A stretch of 64,000 nt of DNA from Piromyces finnis (taxonomy: Eukaryota; Neocallimastigomycota; Neocallimastigomycetes; Neocallimastigales; Neocallimastigaceae): the NCBI GenBank assembly GCA_002104945.1, contig MCFH01000034.1, forward strand, positions 124,001 to 188,000, in the 5' to 3' direction. The notes beneath the pieces were generated by a model. The model made no database searches. It saw nothing but the letters and a program-made list of their open reading frames with translations, and was not told the DNA's origin. Positions 25,786 through 37,535 of this stretch are shown here, piece after piece. Within the stretch, counting starts at the first letter, position 1. Every line of letters begins with the position of its first letter. Both the position numbers and the translations under genes were made by a program.

Positions 25786-26031
25786 CCCTCTTGGGAACGT
25801 GCCTTCATTTATTTAATAAATGTAGTTTCTCAAGGGGGTCTACTCATGCTCATGGTACTGAGAGAGTAGAAAGAATTAAATCCAAGTATTGCGCAATGGA
25901 TGCTTGGTGCCCTCTTAGGAACGTGCCTTCATTTATTTAATAATGGAGTTTATCAAGGGGGTCTACTCATGCTCATGGTACTGAGAGAGTAGAAAGAATT
26001 AAATCCAAGCATTGCGCAATGGATGCTTGGT
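25786..26031 (+). promoter_or_regulatory. Tandem ~124-bp 5' monomers of LINE copy 1
   Basis: Unit 1 starts CCCTCTTGGGAACGTGCC at 25786 and unit 2 starts CCCTCTTAGGAACGTGCC at 25910. Both contain the same GGGGGTCTACTCATGC, GGTACTGAGAGAGTAG and TTGCGCAATGGATGCTTGG blocks. A third partial unit, CTCATGGTACTGAGCG, follows near 26060. Tandem promoter monomers at the 5' end are known from mouse L1; promoter function here is inference. LINE copy 2 carries the same array at 31855-32095. Confidence 0.7.
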
Positions 26032-26674
26032 TAGTCTTTAAGGGAAAATTATTAGGACTAAGCTCATGGTACTGAGCGATTAAAAAACATTTTATTCATC
26101 GAATTTAAGTATTTGATGAATAAGTTGAATGTTTGACATTCAGGTAAGTTTGTATAGTATTTAATTAGAAGAGTAATACATTTTGTTGCTGTATTTTTTC
26201 TTTTATTCATGTATTCATGTAGTACTACTCTTCTCTTGTAAGAATCCAATGTAGTCAACTTTAGCATTTGCATTGTACTTTTATATTCATGTAGCTATTG
26301 TTGTATTGTTTCTTGTAAGAGACTGATTCACTCTACATCATGTAAAAATACTATTCACAAGCTTTCTGGTGTCGACATTCTTGATTCAAATTTTTTACCA
26401 ATTTAAATATTTAATGAAAAGTAAAGTCAAACAAGTTTAGTGTCAAAAAGCGATTCGAATTTACTAACAACAAACCAAAACTAGAATTTTTAAAGAAAAT
26501 TTACAACTAGAATTCAAAAAAAGAAACTTTAAACAAAGCATCGTAACAATTTTTGTACTATCCAGTACTTTTAAGAAGAGAGAGAGAGACAGATTTTTTT
26601 TCCATATAAGTTATATTTATAATTTTTATTAGTATTTATTTTATATTCAATATTTTTAATTAGAATTTATTATC

Positions 26675-29600
26675 ATGTCAGTCCTTTATATTAAAGACAA
26701 GAATTATATCAGACGTGGTACCCGGTCTTATGGTATCCCCTTAGATGATATTCGCTCCTTCTTTATCCGTGGTATTCGATCATGGTCAGTAAATATGCTA
26801 TGGGAAAAACTCGAGGTTATTCTAGAAGATAAATTTAATTCAGTTATTAGTGTTAAATATTTTCAGACTTTCAATGATCACTTTTTCTTAGTCAAGGTTC
26901 ATGGTTCATCGAAAGATTGTATTAAAATCTTACACATGTTAAAGAAGAAACTTTCAGTTACCTCAATTTCCTTTTCAGCTCGTAGTAGAAGGAATCACAA
27001 ATACACTTTTTCCACTCTCAAACGTAAAATTTTAGTTTCTAATAAACATCAACATTCTATTCAACAATCATTTCAACAATCAGTTCAACAATCTCATCAA
27101 CAATCCGATCTTCAACTAGATCTTCAACAAGATCTTCAACAAGTTTCCAATCATGAAAATATTCCAGATCTACAGCAAACACAATTTCAATCTCAACATT
27201 CAACAATTAATTCTAATAGCTCTATCAACTCTGATAACAGTTCAATAGTTGATAGTTCTTCAGTTTCACAGCCATCTAGTAATAGTTCTACTTATTCCTC
27301 TGATGCATCATCCATTAATAACGATGACTTTAATAATAATAATAATAGCAACGATTCTTCCTCATCCAACAAGCCTGATAACTTTTCTTTTTGTCTTAGT
27401 TGGAACACCAATGGGTGGAATCACGAAAAGAGAGATAGTATTAGCTATTTCACAGCTATTTTCAAACCATTATTTTTATGTTTCCAAGAAACTGGTAATG
27501 GTTCTGGATCGAATACAGATTATCCTTGTCGTGTTACTTTGCGAAACTATAGACACTTTTTCAAGAAAGCTGACGAATCAGTTCCGGGAATGAGAGGTTT
27601 ATATTTAGGTTTTCACAATTCATGTCAAGCCTCACTTGAAAACTTCTCTGGAAAGTATATTATTTCTATTTATACTTTTAGTCTCTGGAATAGATTCAAA
27701 TGCTCGATTGGTAATGTTTATATGCCTCATAGTCATCACAACATCTATGTTGATCATGCAAAGTTAGAAGTTCGCTTGTGGTTACAAACTCATTCATCCC
27801 ATCCATCGATTCTTGTTGGTGATTTTAATATGTCTAAAGTAAAATTATCCAACTGGTTATCAACTAATGGATTAGGAGATTGGGAAATTCTTCCGCTTAG
27901 AGGGTCTACTATCTCTTGGACTCGAGGTGATCAATCTTCCGACATTGACCATGCTCTTATTAATTCGAAGATGAAAGATCTTATTCACTCAGGATCATTT
28001 ATAAATAATTTTTATCCTGTATCAGACCATAAGCCACTTCTTATTAATGGTAAAATTTTTCCTATGGAAGATTTTTCTAATGACTTTAATGTTCCTAAGA
28101 AAATTCTGAAATGGAATAGATTAAAATGTATTGAGGAAAAGGAATCTATTCTCAGTCATAATAAATTCCAAATACTTTCAGCAAAATCCAACGATCCTAA
28201 TGTTTCTACAGATGAACTTTCCAAAGAGTTTACTTCAACTGCTTTTTCAATTGCAGACGAGCTCAGTATTACTTCAGCAAATAATGTTATAAAGTCTTCA
28301 TTTCATATTTCACAACAAATTTTTAATCTTCAAAAAATCAAAATGAAGTTGTATAAGAGATTTAAAAAAGAAAGAATTTATGATATAGATGAATTTATTA
28401 AAAGAATTAAAATCTACCGTAAACTCATTGATTACATCCACAAAAGATGTAATGAATTTAGGAAGCAAGAATATCTTCATTGGATTAAAACAGGATGTGA
28501 GTATATGAAGAGTCATAATCCTAAGAAGGCCTGGAAATGGATCAAGAAAACTGCAAAAATTGGAAAAGATTCTTTCTTTATTGCTCAACCAATTAAAAAT
28601 AAAAATGGAGAATTAGTTGTTGCTACGGAAGAACAACTAGATGTGTGGCATGATCATTTCGAAAATCTTGCATCAGACCCAAGTGGTGTAAGTCTTGATT
28701 TGGAGCATTGGTATGAAGAACCAACGAATAAACGTTTTTCACTTCCTATGCTTGATGAGTGGGATATCAACCAAGATATTAGTATTGATGAAGTCAAGTC
28801 AGCTATCCTCACTACTCCAAATTATAAAGCATCAGGTCCGGATGGTATTCCAATTGAATTTTACAAAGCATTAGTTCCATCAAGTAATGATTCTAATAAT
28901 GCTACAGATAATAATTCTTCTGGTAATACTACTTCAGATAATGATGCTCATGGTTTAAATTTTATTCTTAAATTATTCAACCGTATTTGGGATGGAGATT
29001 TCCCCAACTCATGGAATGAATCCAGTATTGTTTCTATTCCTAAGAAGGGTGATTTGACAGATTGTGATAACTATCGAGGTATATCACTTATCAATAATGG
29101 TATTAAGTTGATTTCCAAAATTGTCACCACTAGAATCTCAGAATATGGTTTAAAGAATAATTTCATTAGACCTGAACAATTTGGTTTTCGAAAAAAGGAA
29201 GAAAGTATTAGTCTTTTCATTTCAATCCAAGAAATATGCCGTAGACGTCAATTAGATAATAAAGAGACATATTTGGCCTTTTTAGATCTCAGGAAAGCAT
29301 ACGATTCAGTCCCAATCGGTAATATTCTCCATAAATTAGATTGTTTAGGAATCCGAGGTAAGAGTCTACAATTTATCAAAAATTTATATTTAACATCTAA
29401 GGCTAATGTCAAATTAGATGGACAATTCTCGAAATCTTTTGATGTGAAGAAAGGAGTCCGTCAAGGTTGCCCTCTTTCTCCTATTCTCTTTAATCTCTTT
29501 ATTAATGATATATTTAGAGAGTGCGAAGATCTAGGAGTCAGTTTAGGTGACACTCGATGCTGTGGTGGACTTTTTGCAGATGATATAGTTATTTGTGCTC

Positions 29601-31198
29601 CAACAAGAGGATGCTTAAAAAAGATGCTTAGAAGAGTTAATGAATGGGCATTGTATAATGAAATGGAATTTGGTATCCAGAAATGTTCAACGATGGTGAT
29701 TCGTCCTGAATCAATAGAAAATCAGAACAAGAGAGATCCAACATTTTACTTAGCAGGACAACCCATTCCAACTACTGATTGCTATACTTATCTTGGTGTT
29801 CCATTTGATAAGAATCTGTCCCTTAAACCAGTAATTAAAGCTCTTAATAACAAGGTTTTGAAAGGGCTTTTCTCAGTCAGTAAATTCTTAAGAAATCCTA
29901 ATATTCCTATTCCTTTCAAAAAACTAGTACTTAACTCACAAGTGATTAGCAGAGTTTCATACTTTGCACCATTACTTGGATCCAACAAAGCTAGGTCTAG
30001 GATTGCTCAGAAGCATGTTAACAAAGGAATACGATGGGTTGCCGGAGTTCATAAAGCTGTATCGTTTATATCTTTATACTCTATTTCAAAAGATTTGAAT
30101 ATTCCTCCATTGTCAGCCAAATGTGCGTTAGCTCAGGTTAGATGTTTTAACAAATGGAAAAACTCAAATTGTATTATCTCACACCTTGTCAATTACATTC
30201 CTAAATTTAGAAAATACACGTGGTGCAAATCAAGTAGGACACTTGATAAAAAACTAAAGAAGCATGGAGATGTTAAAGCAGTTAAAAACTTTTATTGGAA
30301 AGATCTCAAAGGGAATTCAATCAAAGCGCAATATTATGATGATAATAAATTTATTGAAACTAAAGATTTTATTAAATTATGTTATGAGTACCCAGAGTTT
30401 GCCTATGGCTTCTACTGGCTATTGAAAGCAAGAAGCGGATACAAGTTGGATGCTAGAGTTGCCAAAGCTGCCAAATTTGTTGATCCAGTTTGTCCTAACT
30501 ACTGTCCATGTTGCAAGTGTGGAGATCAAAGTATTAAACATTGGTTATTAGATTGTCCAACATTTAGAGATATCCGTATTAAACATTATGATTCCATAGT
30601 CCAGCTATTAAATTTTTTCAGTCAACGTAATTCCAATAGTCCTATCAATAATAATGAAATTGATAATATCAGTAGAGATAGTAATAACATTAATACTAAT
30701 AGTAACAATAGTAGTAATAACAATAGTAATAGTAACAATAGTAATAGTAACAATAGTAATAATAACAATAATAGAAATAATAATATTAGTAATGATAGCA
30801 ATAGTGAAGATAATAATTCTAATTTAGATAGTAATTTAGTTAATGATAGTAATAGTTCTAATAATCCGGTGAATATTAATGTGTATGATTATTCTAGTGT
30901 GTGCAGTAAAATATTTAAATTCCTTCTTGGGGGAAGAAGTTTTAACAATATTAATTACAATTCAAGGGAATGGAAAGAACTTTGTAAGCGTCAGATTCAA
31001 TCTGATACTAACGAAGGAACACCATTCTTGACGGTAACCGCGGAACTTCTAACCAAAATCATGCCTTTTGCTATTGGCCAGCAATGGTCAATGTTCAAAA
31101 GGTTTGAAGCAACATCCAAGAGCGTCAATGCTGAAGAAACAGTAAGACAGGCCAGGAGGGCCAGCGCAACCAATGGAGATCATAATTTTGTTCCATGA
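26675..31198 (+). CDS. LINE polyprotein: N-terminal domain, AP endonuclease, reverse transcriptase, Cys-rich motif
   Basis: 1,507 aa, uninterrupted, ending in TGA. Residues 1-115 form a basic domain of unknown fold that could be an ORF1-like RNA-binding module (the only candidate, since there is no separate ORF1). A Gln/Ser/Asn-rich linker (about 120-235) follows. The AP endonuclease-like nuclease (about 238-455) shows SWNTNGWN, CFQETG, VGDFNM, SDIDHA and SDHKPL. The reverse transcriptase (about 700-1010) has ASGPDGIP, LDLRKAYDSVP, GVRQGCPLSP and the catalytic FADD box (residues 967-970). A C-terminal Cys/His cluster CPNYCPCCKCGD...HW..DC (about 1273-1295) is typical of LINEs. A variable Asn/Ser repeat (about 1320-1385) precedes a conserved C terminus. 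It nicks the target and copies its RNA into the site. The start ATG is shared with copy 2. Confidence 0.93.
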   Translation: MSVLYIKDKNYIRRGTRSYGIPLDDIRSFFIRGIRSWSVNMLWEKLEVILEDKFNSVISVKYFQTFNDHFFLVKVHGSSKDCIKILHMLKKKLSVTSISFSARSRRNHKYTFSTLKRKILVSNKHQHSIQQSFQQSVQQSHQQSDLQLDLQQDLQQVSNHENIPDLQQTQFQSQHSTINSNSSINSDNSSIVDSSSVSQPSSNSSTYSSDASSINNDDFNNNNNSNDSSSSNKPDNFSFCLSWNTNGWNHEKRDSISYFTAIFKPLFLCFQETGNGSGSNTDYPCRVTLRNYRHFFKKADESVPGMRGLYLGFHNSCQASLENFSGKYIISIYTFSLWNRFKCSIGNVYMPHSHHNIYVDHAKLEVRLWLQTHSSHPSILVGDFNMSKVKLSNWLSTNGLGDWEILPLRGSTISWTRGDQSSDIDHALINSKMKDLIHSGSFINNFYPVSDHKPLLINGKIFPMEDFSNDFNVPKKILKWNRLKCIEEKESILSHNKFQILSAKSNDPNVSTDELSKEFTSTAFSIADELSITSANNVIKSSFHISQQIFNLQKIKMKLYKRFKKERIYDIDEFIKRIKIYRKLIDYIHKRCNEFRKQEYLHWIKTGCEYMKSHNPKKAWKWIKKTAKIGKDSFFIAQPIKNKNGELVVATEEQLDVWHDHFENLASDPSGVSLDLEHWYEEPTNKRFSLPMLDEWDINQDISIDEVKSAILTTPNYKASGPDGIPIEFYKALVPSSNDSNNATDNNSSGNTTSDNDAHGLNFILKLFNRIWDGDFPNSWNESSIVSIPKKGDLTDCDNYRGISLINNGIKLISKIVTTRISEYGLKNNFIRPEQFGFRKKEESISLFISIQEICRRRQLDNKETYLAFLDLRKAYDSVPIGNILHKLDCLGIRGKSLQFIKNLYLTSKANVKLDGQFSKSFDVKKGVRQGCPLSPILFNLFINDIFRECEDLGVSLGDTRCCGGLFADDIVICAPTRGCLKKMLRRVNEWALYNEMEFGIQKCSTMVIRPESIENQNKRDPTFYLAGQPIPTTDCYTYLGVPFDKNLSLKPVIKALNNKVLKGLFSVSKFLRNPNIPIPFKKLVLNSQVISRVSYFAPLLGSNKARSRIAQKHVNKGIRWVAGVHKAVSFISLYSISKDLNIPPLSAKCALAQVRCFNKWKNSNCIISHLVNYIPKFRKYTWCKSSRTLDKKLKKHGDVKAVKNFYWKDLKGNSIKAQYYDDNKFIETKDFIKLCYEYPEFAYGFYWLLKARSGYKLDARVAKAAKFVDPVCPNYCPCCKCGDQSIKHWLLDCPTFRDIRIKHYDSIVQLLNFFSQRNSNSPINNNEIDNISRDSNNINTNSNNSSNNNSNSNNSNSNNSNNNNNRNNNISNDSNSEDNNSNLDSNLVNDSNSSNNPVNINVYDYSSVCSKIFKFLLGGRSFNNINYNSREWKELCKRQIQSDTNEGTPFLTVTAELLTKIMPFAIGQQWSMFKRFEATSKSVNAEETVRQARRASATNGDHNFVP

Positions 31199-31435
31199 CA
31201 AAATTTTGATCTTTGGCTCGGTGTCCCATTGGAAGTCAAATACAATTATTATACTTTAGTATGATAGTGGCTTTCTTACTTTAATTAAAATTACTAGAAT
31301 ACATTATACCCAATTTTTATTCATTTGTGTTTATTTAAACATATTTTTTTTTATTTTTATTTTAATTTTAATTTTTTTATTACATGTATTATAATTTTAA
31401 TTAAATTAATAATAAAGTTTAAAATATTTGATGCC

Positions 31436-31489
<54 letters not shown>

Positions 31490-31492
<3 letters not shown>

Positions 31493-31503
31493 ACAATAAC
31501 AAT
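31490..31503 (+). repeat. Right target-site duplication of LINE copy 1
   Basis: ATGACAATAACAAT, identical to 25772-25785; the first A is shared with the poly(A) tail. Confidence 0.9.
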
Positions 31504-31681
31504 AAATAATATTTGTATTTATAATATATATAAATAATATTATATTGAAAATCGAATTCTAGAATGAAAGTTTTTTTTTGAAATCAATAATCATTCGCAA
31601 AGTATAGTTTTATAGTTTTATTATAGTTTTTATTTGCTTTCGTAAAAATAAATAGTTTTTAAATTTATATATTATTTTTAT

Positions 31682-31831
31682 TTGGAAGTCAAATACAATT
31701 ATTATACTTTAGTATAATAGTGGCTTTCTTACTTTAATTAAAATTACTAGAATACATTATACCCAATTTTTATTCATTTGTGTTTATTTAAACATATTTT
31801 TTTTTATTTTTATTTTTATTTTTATTATTTT
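31682..31831 (+). mobile_element. Left half of an older, 5'-truncated LINE copy (3' UTR only)
   Basis: From TTGGAAGTCAAATACAATTA the sequence follows the LINE 3' UTR (compare 31229-31380) up to a T/A-rich stretch, where copy 2 interrupts it. The remainder resumes at 37536-37641. It is therefore the host into which copy 2 inserted. Confidence 0.75.
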
Positions 31832-34800
31832 CTAAAGAAGCATGGAGATATTAATATTTAATAAATGTAGTTTCTCAAGGGGGTCTACTCATGCTCATGG
31901 TACTGAGAGAGTAGAAAGAATTAAATCCAAGTATTGCGCAATGGATGCTTGGTGCCCTCTTAGGAACGTGCCTTCATTTATTTATTAATGAAGTTTATCA
32001 AGGGGGTCTACTCATGCTCATGGTACTGAGAGAGTAGAAAGAATTAAATCCAAGCATTGCGCAATGGATGCTTGGTTAGTCTTTAAGGGAAAATTATTAG
32101 GACTAAGCTCATGGTACTGAGCGATTAAAAAACATTTTATTCATCGAATTTAAGTATTTGATGAATAAGTTGAATGTTTGATACTCAGGTAAGTTTGTAT
32201 AGTATTTAATTAGAAGAGTAATACATTTTGTTGCTGTATTTTTTTCTTTTATTCATGTATTCATGTAGTACTACTCTTCTCTTGTAAGAATCTAATGTAG
32301 TCAACTTTAGCATTTGCATTGTATTTTTATATTCATGTAGCTATTGTTGTATTGTTTCTTGTAAGAGACTGATTCACTCTACATCATGTAAAAATACTAT
32401 TCACAAGCTTTCTGGTGTCGACATTCTTGATTCAAATTTTTTACCAATTTAAATATTTAATGAAAAGTAAAGTCAAACAATTTTAGTGTCAAAAAGCGAA
32501 TCGAATTTACTAACAACAAACCAAAACTAGAATTTTTAAAGAAAATTTACAACTAGAATTCAAAAAAAAAGAAACTTTAAACAATGCATCGTAACAATTT
32601 TTGTTCTATCCAGTACTTTTAAGAAGAGAGAGAGAGACAGATTTTTTTCCATATACGTTATATTTGTAATTTTTATTAGTATTTATTTTATATTCAATAT
32701 TTTTTAATTAGAATTTATTATCATGTCAGTCCTTTATATTAAAGATAAGAATTATATCAGACGTGGTACCCGGTCTTATGGTATCCCCTTAGATGATATT
32801 CGCTCCTTCTTTATCCGTGGTATTCGATCATGGTCAGTAAATATGCTATGGGAAAAACTCGAGGTTATTCTAGAAGATAAATTTAATTCAGTTATTAGTG
32901 TTAAATATTTTCAGACTTTCAATGATCACTTTTTCTTAGTCAAGGTTCATGGTTCATCGAAAGATTGTATTAAAATCTTACACATGTTAAAGAAGAAACT
33001 TTCAGTTACCTCAATTTCCTTTTCAGCTCGTAGTAGAAGGAATCACAAATACACTTTTTCCACACTCAAACGTAAAATTTTAGTTTCTAATAAACATCAA
33101 CTTTCAATTCAACAATCACTTCAACAATCAGTTCAACAATCTCATCAACAATCCGATCTTCAACTAGATCTTCAACAAGATCTTCAACAAGTTTCCCATC
33201 ATGAAAATATTCCAGATCTACAGCAAACACAATTTCAATCTCAACATTCAACAATTAATTCTAATAGCTCTATCAACTCTGATAACAGTTCAATAGTTGA
33301 TAGTTCTTCAGTTTCACAGCCATCTAGTAATAGTTCTACTTATTCCTCTGATGCATCATCCATTAATAACGATGACTTTAATAATAATAATAATAGCAAC
33401 GATTCTTCCTCATCCAACAAGCCTGATAACTTTTCTTTTTGTCTTAGTTGGAACACCAATGGGTGGAATCACGAAAAGAGAGATAGTATTAGCTATTTCA
33501 CAGCTATTTTCAAACCATTATTTTTATGTTTCCAAGAAACTGGTAATGGTTCTGGATCGAATACAGATTATCCTTGTCGTGTTACTTTGCGAAACTATAG
33601 ACACTTTTTCAAGAAAGCTGATGAATCAGTTCCGGGAATGAGAGGTTTATATTTAGGTTTTCACAATTCGTGTCAAGCCTCACTTGAAAACTTCTCTGGA
33701 AAGTATATTATTTCTATTTATACTTTTAGTCTCTGGAATAGTTTCAAATGCTCGATTGGAAATGTTTATATGCCTCATAGTCATCACAACATCTATGTTG
33801 ATCATGCAAAGTTAGAAGTTCGCTTGTGGTTACAAACTCATTCATCCCATCCATCGATTCTTGTTGGTGATTTTAATATGTCTAAGGTAAAATTATCCAA
33901 CTGGTTATCAACTAATGGATTAGGAGATTGGGAAATTCTTCCGCTTAGAGGGTCGACTATCTCTTGGACTCGAGGTGATCAATCTTCCGACATTGACCAT
34001 GCTCTTATCAATTCGAAGATGAAAGATCTTATTCACTCAGGATCATTTATAAATAATTTTTATCCTGTATCAGACCATAAGCCACTTCTTATTAATGGTA
34101 AAATTATTCCTATGGAAGATTTTTCTAATGACTTTAATGTTCCTAAGAAAATTCTGAAATGGAATAGATTAAAATGTATTGAGGAAAAGGAATCTATTCT
34201 CAGTCATAATAAATTCCAAATACTTTCAGCAAAACTCAACGATCCTAATGTTTCTACAGATAAACTTTCCAAAGAGTTTACTTCAACTGCTTTTTCCATT
34301 GCAAACAAGCTCAGTATTACCTCAGCAAATAATGTTATAAAGTCTTCATTTCATATTTCACAACAAATTTTTAATCTTCAAAAAATCAAAATGGAGTTGT
34401 ATAAGAGATTTAAAAAAGAAAGAATTTATGATATAGATGAATTTATTAAAAGAATTAAAATCTACCGTAAGCTCATTGATTACATCCACAAAAGATGTAA
34501 TGAATTTAGGAAGCAAGAATATCTTCATTGGATTAAAACAGGATGTGAGTATATGAAGAGTCATAATCCTAAGAAGGCCTGGAAATGGATCAAGAAAACT
34601 GCAAAAATTGGAAAAGATTCTTTCTTTATTGCTCAACCAATTAAAAATAAAAATGGAGAATTAGTTGTTGCTACGGAAGAACAACTAGATGTGTGGCATG
34701 ATCATTTCGAAAAGCTTGCATCAGATCCAAGTGGTGTAAGTTTTGATTTGGAGCATTGGTATGAAGAACCAACGAATAAACGTTTTTCACTTCCTATGCT

Positions 34801-37535
34801 TGATGAGTGGGATATCAACCAAGATATTAGTATTGATGAAGTCAAGTCAGCTATCCTCACTACTCCAAATTATAAAGCATCAGGTCCGGATGGTATTCCA
34901 ATTGAATTTTACAAAGCATTAATTCCATCAAGTAATGATTCTAATAATGCTACAGATAATAATTCTTCCGGCCGGTAATACCACTTCAGATAATGATGCT
35001 CATGGTTTAAATTTTATTCTTAAATTATTCAACCGTATTTGGGATGGAGATTTCACCAACTCATGGAATGAATCCAGTATTGTTTCTATTCCTAAGAAGG
35101 GAGATTTGACAGATTGTGATAACTATCGAGGTATATCACTTATCAATAATGGTATTAAGTTGATTTCCAAAATTGTCACCACTAGAATCTCAGAATATGG
35201 TCTAAAGAATAATTTCATTAGACCTGAACAATTTGGTTTTCGAAAAAAGGAAGAAAGTATCAGTCTTTTCATTTCAATCCAAGAAATATGCCGTAGACGT
35301 CAATTAGATAATAAAGAGACATATTTGGCCTTTTTAGATCTCAGGAAAGCATACGATTCAGTCCCAATCGGTAATATTCTCCATAAATTAGATTGTTTAG
35401 GAATCCGAGGTAAGAGTTTACAATTCATCAAAAATTTATATTTAACATCTAAGGCTAATGTCAAATTAGATGGACAATTCTCGAAATCTTTTGATGTGAA
35501 GAAAGGAGTCCGTCAAGGTTGCCCTCTTTCTCCTATTCTCTTTAATCTCTTTATTAATGATATATTTAAAGAGTGCGAAGATCTCGGAGTCAGTTTAGGT
35601 GACACTCGATGCTGTGGTGGACTTTTTACAGATGATATAGTTATTTGTGCTCCAACAAGAGGATGCTTAAAAAAGATGCTTAGAAGAGTTAATGAATGGG
35701 CATTGTATAATGAAATGGAATTTGGTATCCAGAAATGTTCAACGATGGTGATTCGTCCTGAATCAATAGAAAATCAGAACAAGAGAGATCCAACATTTTA
35801 CTTAGCAGGACAACCCATTCCAACTACTGATTGTTATACTTATCTTGGTGTTCTATTTGATAAGAATTTGTCCCTTAAACCAGTAATTAAAGCTCTTAAT
35901 AACAAGGTTTTGAAAGGACTTTTCTCAGTCAGTAAATTCTTAAGAAATCCTAATATTCCTATTCCTTTCAAAAAGCTAGTACTTAACTCACAAGTGATTA
36001 ACAGAGTTTCATACTTTACACCATTACTTGGATCCAACAAAGCTAGGTCTAGGATTGCTCAGAAGCATGTTAACAAAGGAATACGATGGGTTGCCGGAGT
36101 TCATAAAGCTGTATCGTTTATATCTTTATACTCTATTTCAAAAGATTTGAATATTCCTCCATTGTCAGCCAAATGTGCGTTAGCTCAGGTTAGATGTTTT
36201 AACAAATGGAAAAACTCAAATTGTATTATCTCACACCTTGTCAATTACATTCCTAAATTTAGAAAATACACGTGGTGCAAATCAAGTAGGACACTTGATA
36301 AAAAACTAAAGAAGCATGGAGATATTAAAGCAATTAAAAACTTTTATTGGAAAGATCTCAAAGGGAATTCAATCAAAGCGCAATATTATGATGATAATAA
36401 ATTTATTGAAACTAAAGATTTTATTAAATTATGTTATGAGTACCCAGAGTTTGCCTATGGCTTCTACTGGCTATTGAAAGCAAGAAGCGGATACAAGTTG
36501 GATGCTAGAGTTGCCAAAGCTGCCAAATTTGTTGATCCAGTTTGTCCTAACTACTGTCCATGTTGCAAGTGTGGAGATCAAAGTATTAAACATTGGTTAT
36601 TAGATTGTCCAACATTTAGAGATATCCGTATTAAACATTATGATTCCATAGTCCAGCTATTAAATTTTTTCAGTCAACGTAATTCCAATAGTCCTATCAA
36701 TAATAATGAAATTGATAATATCAGTAGAGATAGTAATAACATTAATAGTAATAGTAACAATAGTAGTAATAACAATAGTAATAGTAACAATAGTAATAAT
36801 AACAATAGTAGTAATAGAAATAGTAATAATAACAATAGTAGTAATAGAAATAATAATATTAGTAATGATAACAATAGTGAAGATAATAATTCTAATTTAG
36901 ATAGTAATTTAGTTAATGATAGTAATAGTTCTAATAATCCGGTGAATATTAATGTGTATGATTATTCTAGTGTGTGCAGTAAAATATTTAAATTCCTTCT
37001 TGGGGGAAGAAGTTTTAACAATATTAATTACAATTCAAGGGAATGGAAAGAACTTTGTAAGCGTCAGATTCAATCTGGTACTAACGAAGGAACACCATTC
37101 TTGACGGTAACCGCGGAACTTCTAACCAAAATCATGCCTTTTGCTATTGGCCAGCAATGGTCAATGTTCAAAAGGTTTGAAGCAACATCCAAGAGCGTCA
37201 ATGCTGAAGAAACAGTAAGACAGGCCAGGAGGGCCAGCGTAACCAATGGAGATCATAATTTTGTTCCATGACAAAATTTTGATCTTTGGCTCGGTGTCCC
37301 ATTGGAAGTCAAATACAATTATTATACTTTTGTATGATAGTGGCTTTCTTACTTTAATTAAAATTACTAGTATACATTATACCCAATTTTTATTCATTTG
37401 TGTTTATTTAAACATATTTTTTTTATTTTTATTTTTATTTTTTAATTTTTTATTACATGTATTATAATTTTAATTAAATTAATAATAAAGTTTAAAATAT
37501 TTGATGCCGTTAAAAAAAAAAAAAAAAAAAAAAAA
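31832..37535 (+). mobile_element. LINE copy 2, near full length, nested in an older copy and inactivated
   Basis: Begins with a 23-nt scrap of LINE ORF sequence (31832-31854, same as 36306-36328), then a monomer array truncated by about 22 nt (31855-32095), the same 5' leader, a broken ORF (32723-37271), the 3' UTR and A24 (37512-37535). Nearly identical to copy 1 throughout. Flanking T/A-rich 3' UTR sequence on both sides shows it inserted into the tail of another LINE; the low-complexity target hides any duplication. Confidence 0.88.
32723..37271 (+). pseudogene. LINE copy 2 ORF, frameshifted and with altered catalytic box
   Basis: Matches the copy 1 ORF from the same ATG. At 34968-34975 the tetranucleotide CCGG is present twice where copy 1 has a single CTGG. 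This shifts the frame and creates a stop at 34976, just inside the RT domain. The rest of the ORF is open in another frame to 37271. The RT box reads FTDD (ACA at 35628) instead of FADD. Both changes should abolish activity. The Asn/Ser repeat before the C terminus differs in unit number from copy 1. Other domains are as in copy 1. Confidence 0.9.

Larger units (their letters stand above)
25786..31490 (+). mobile_element. Full-length, apparently intact non-LTR retrotransposon (LINE copy 1)
   Basis: The 5.7-kb element is bounded by a 13-14-bp target-site duplication. Order: two tandem ~124-bp monomers (25786-26031), a ~640-bp 5' leader, one long ORF (26675-31198), a ~240-bp 3' UTR ending TTGATGCCGTT, and a pure 52-A tail (31439-31490). 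The unbroken ORF, perfect tail and clean duplication argue for recent insertion. It lies 428 bp downstream of the GH6 stop codon. The clade cannot be named by eye: it has APE and RT but no visible RNase H. Confidence 0.93.

Noticed and set aside
26064-26273. Minus-strand 69-codon frame in the LINE leader
   Set aside because: It lies antisense within the repeated 5' leader, has no domain, and is a chance frame.
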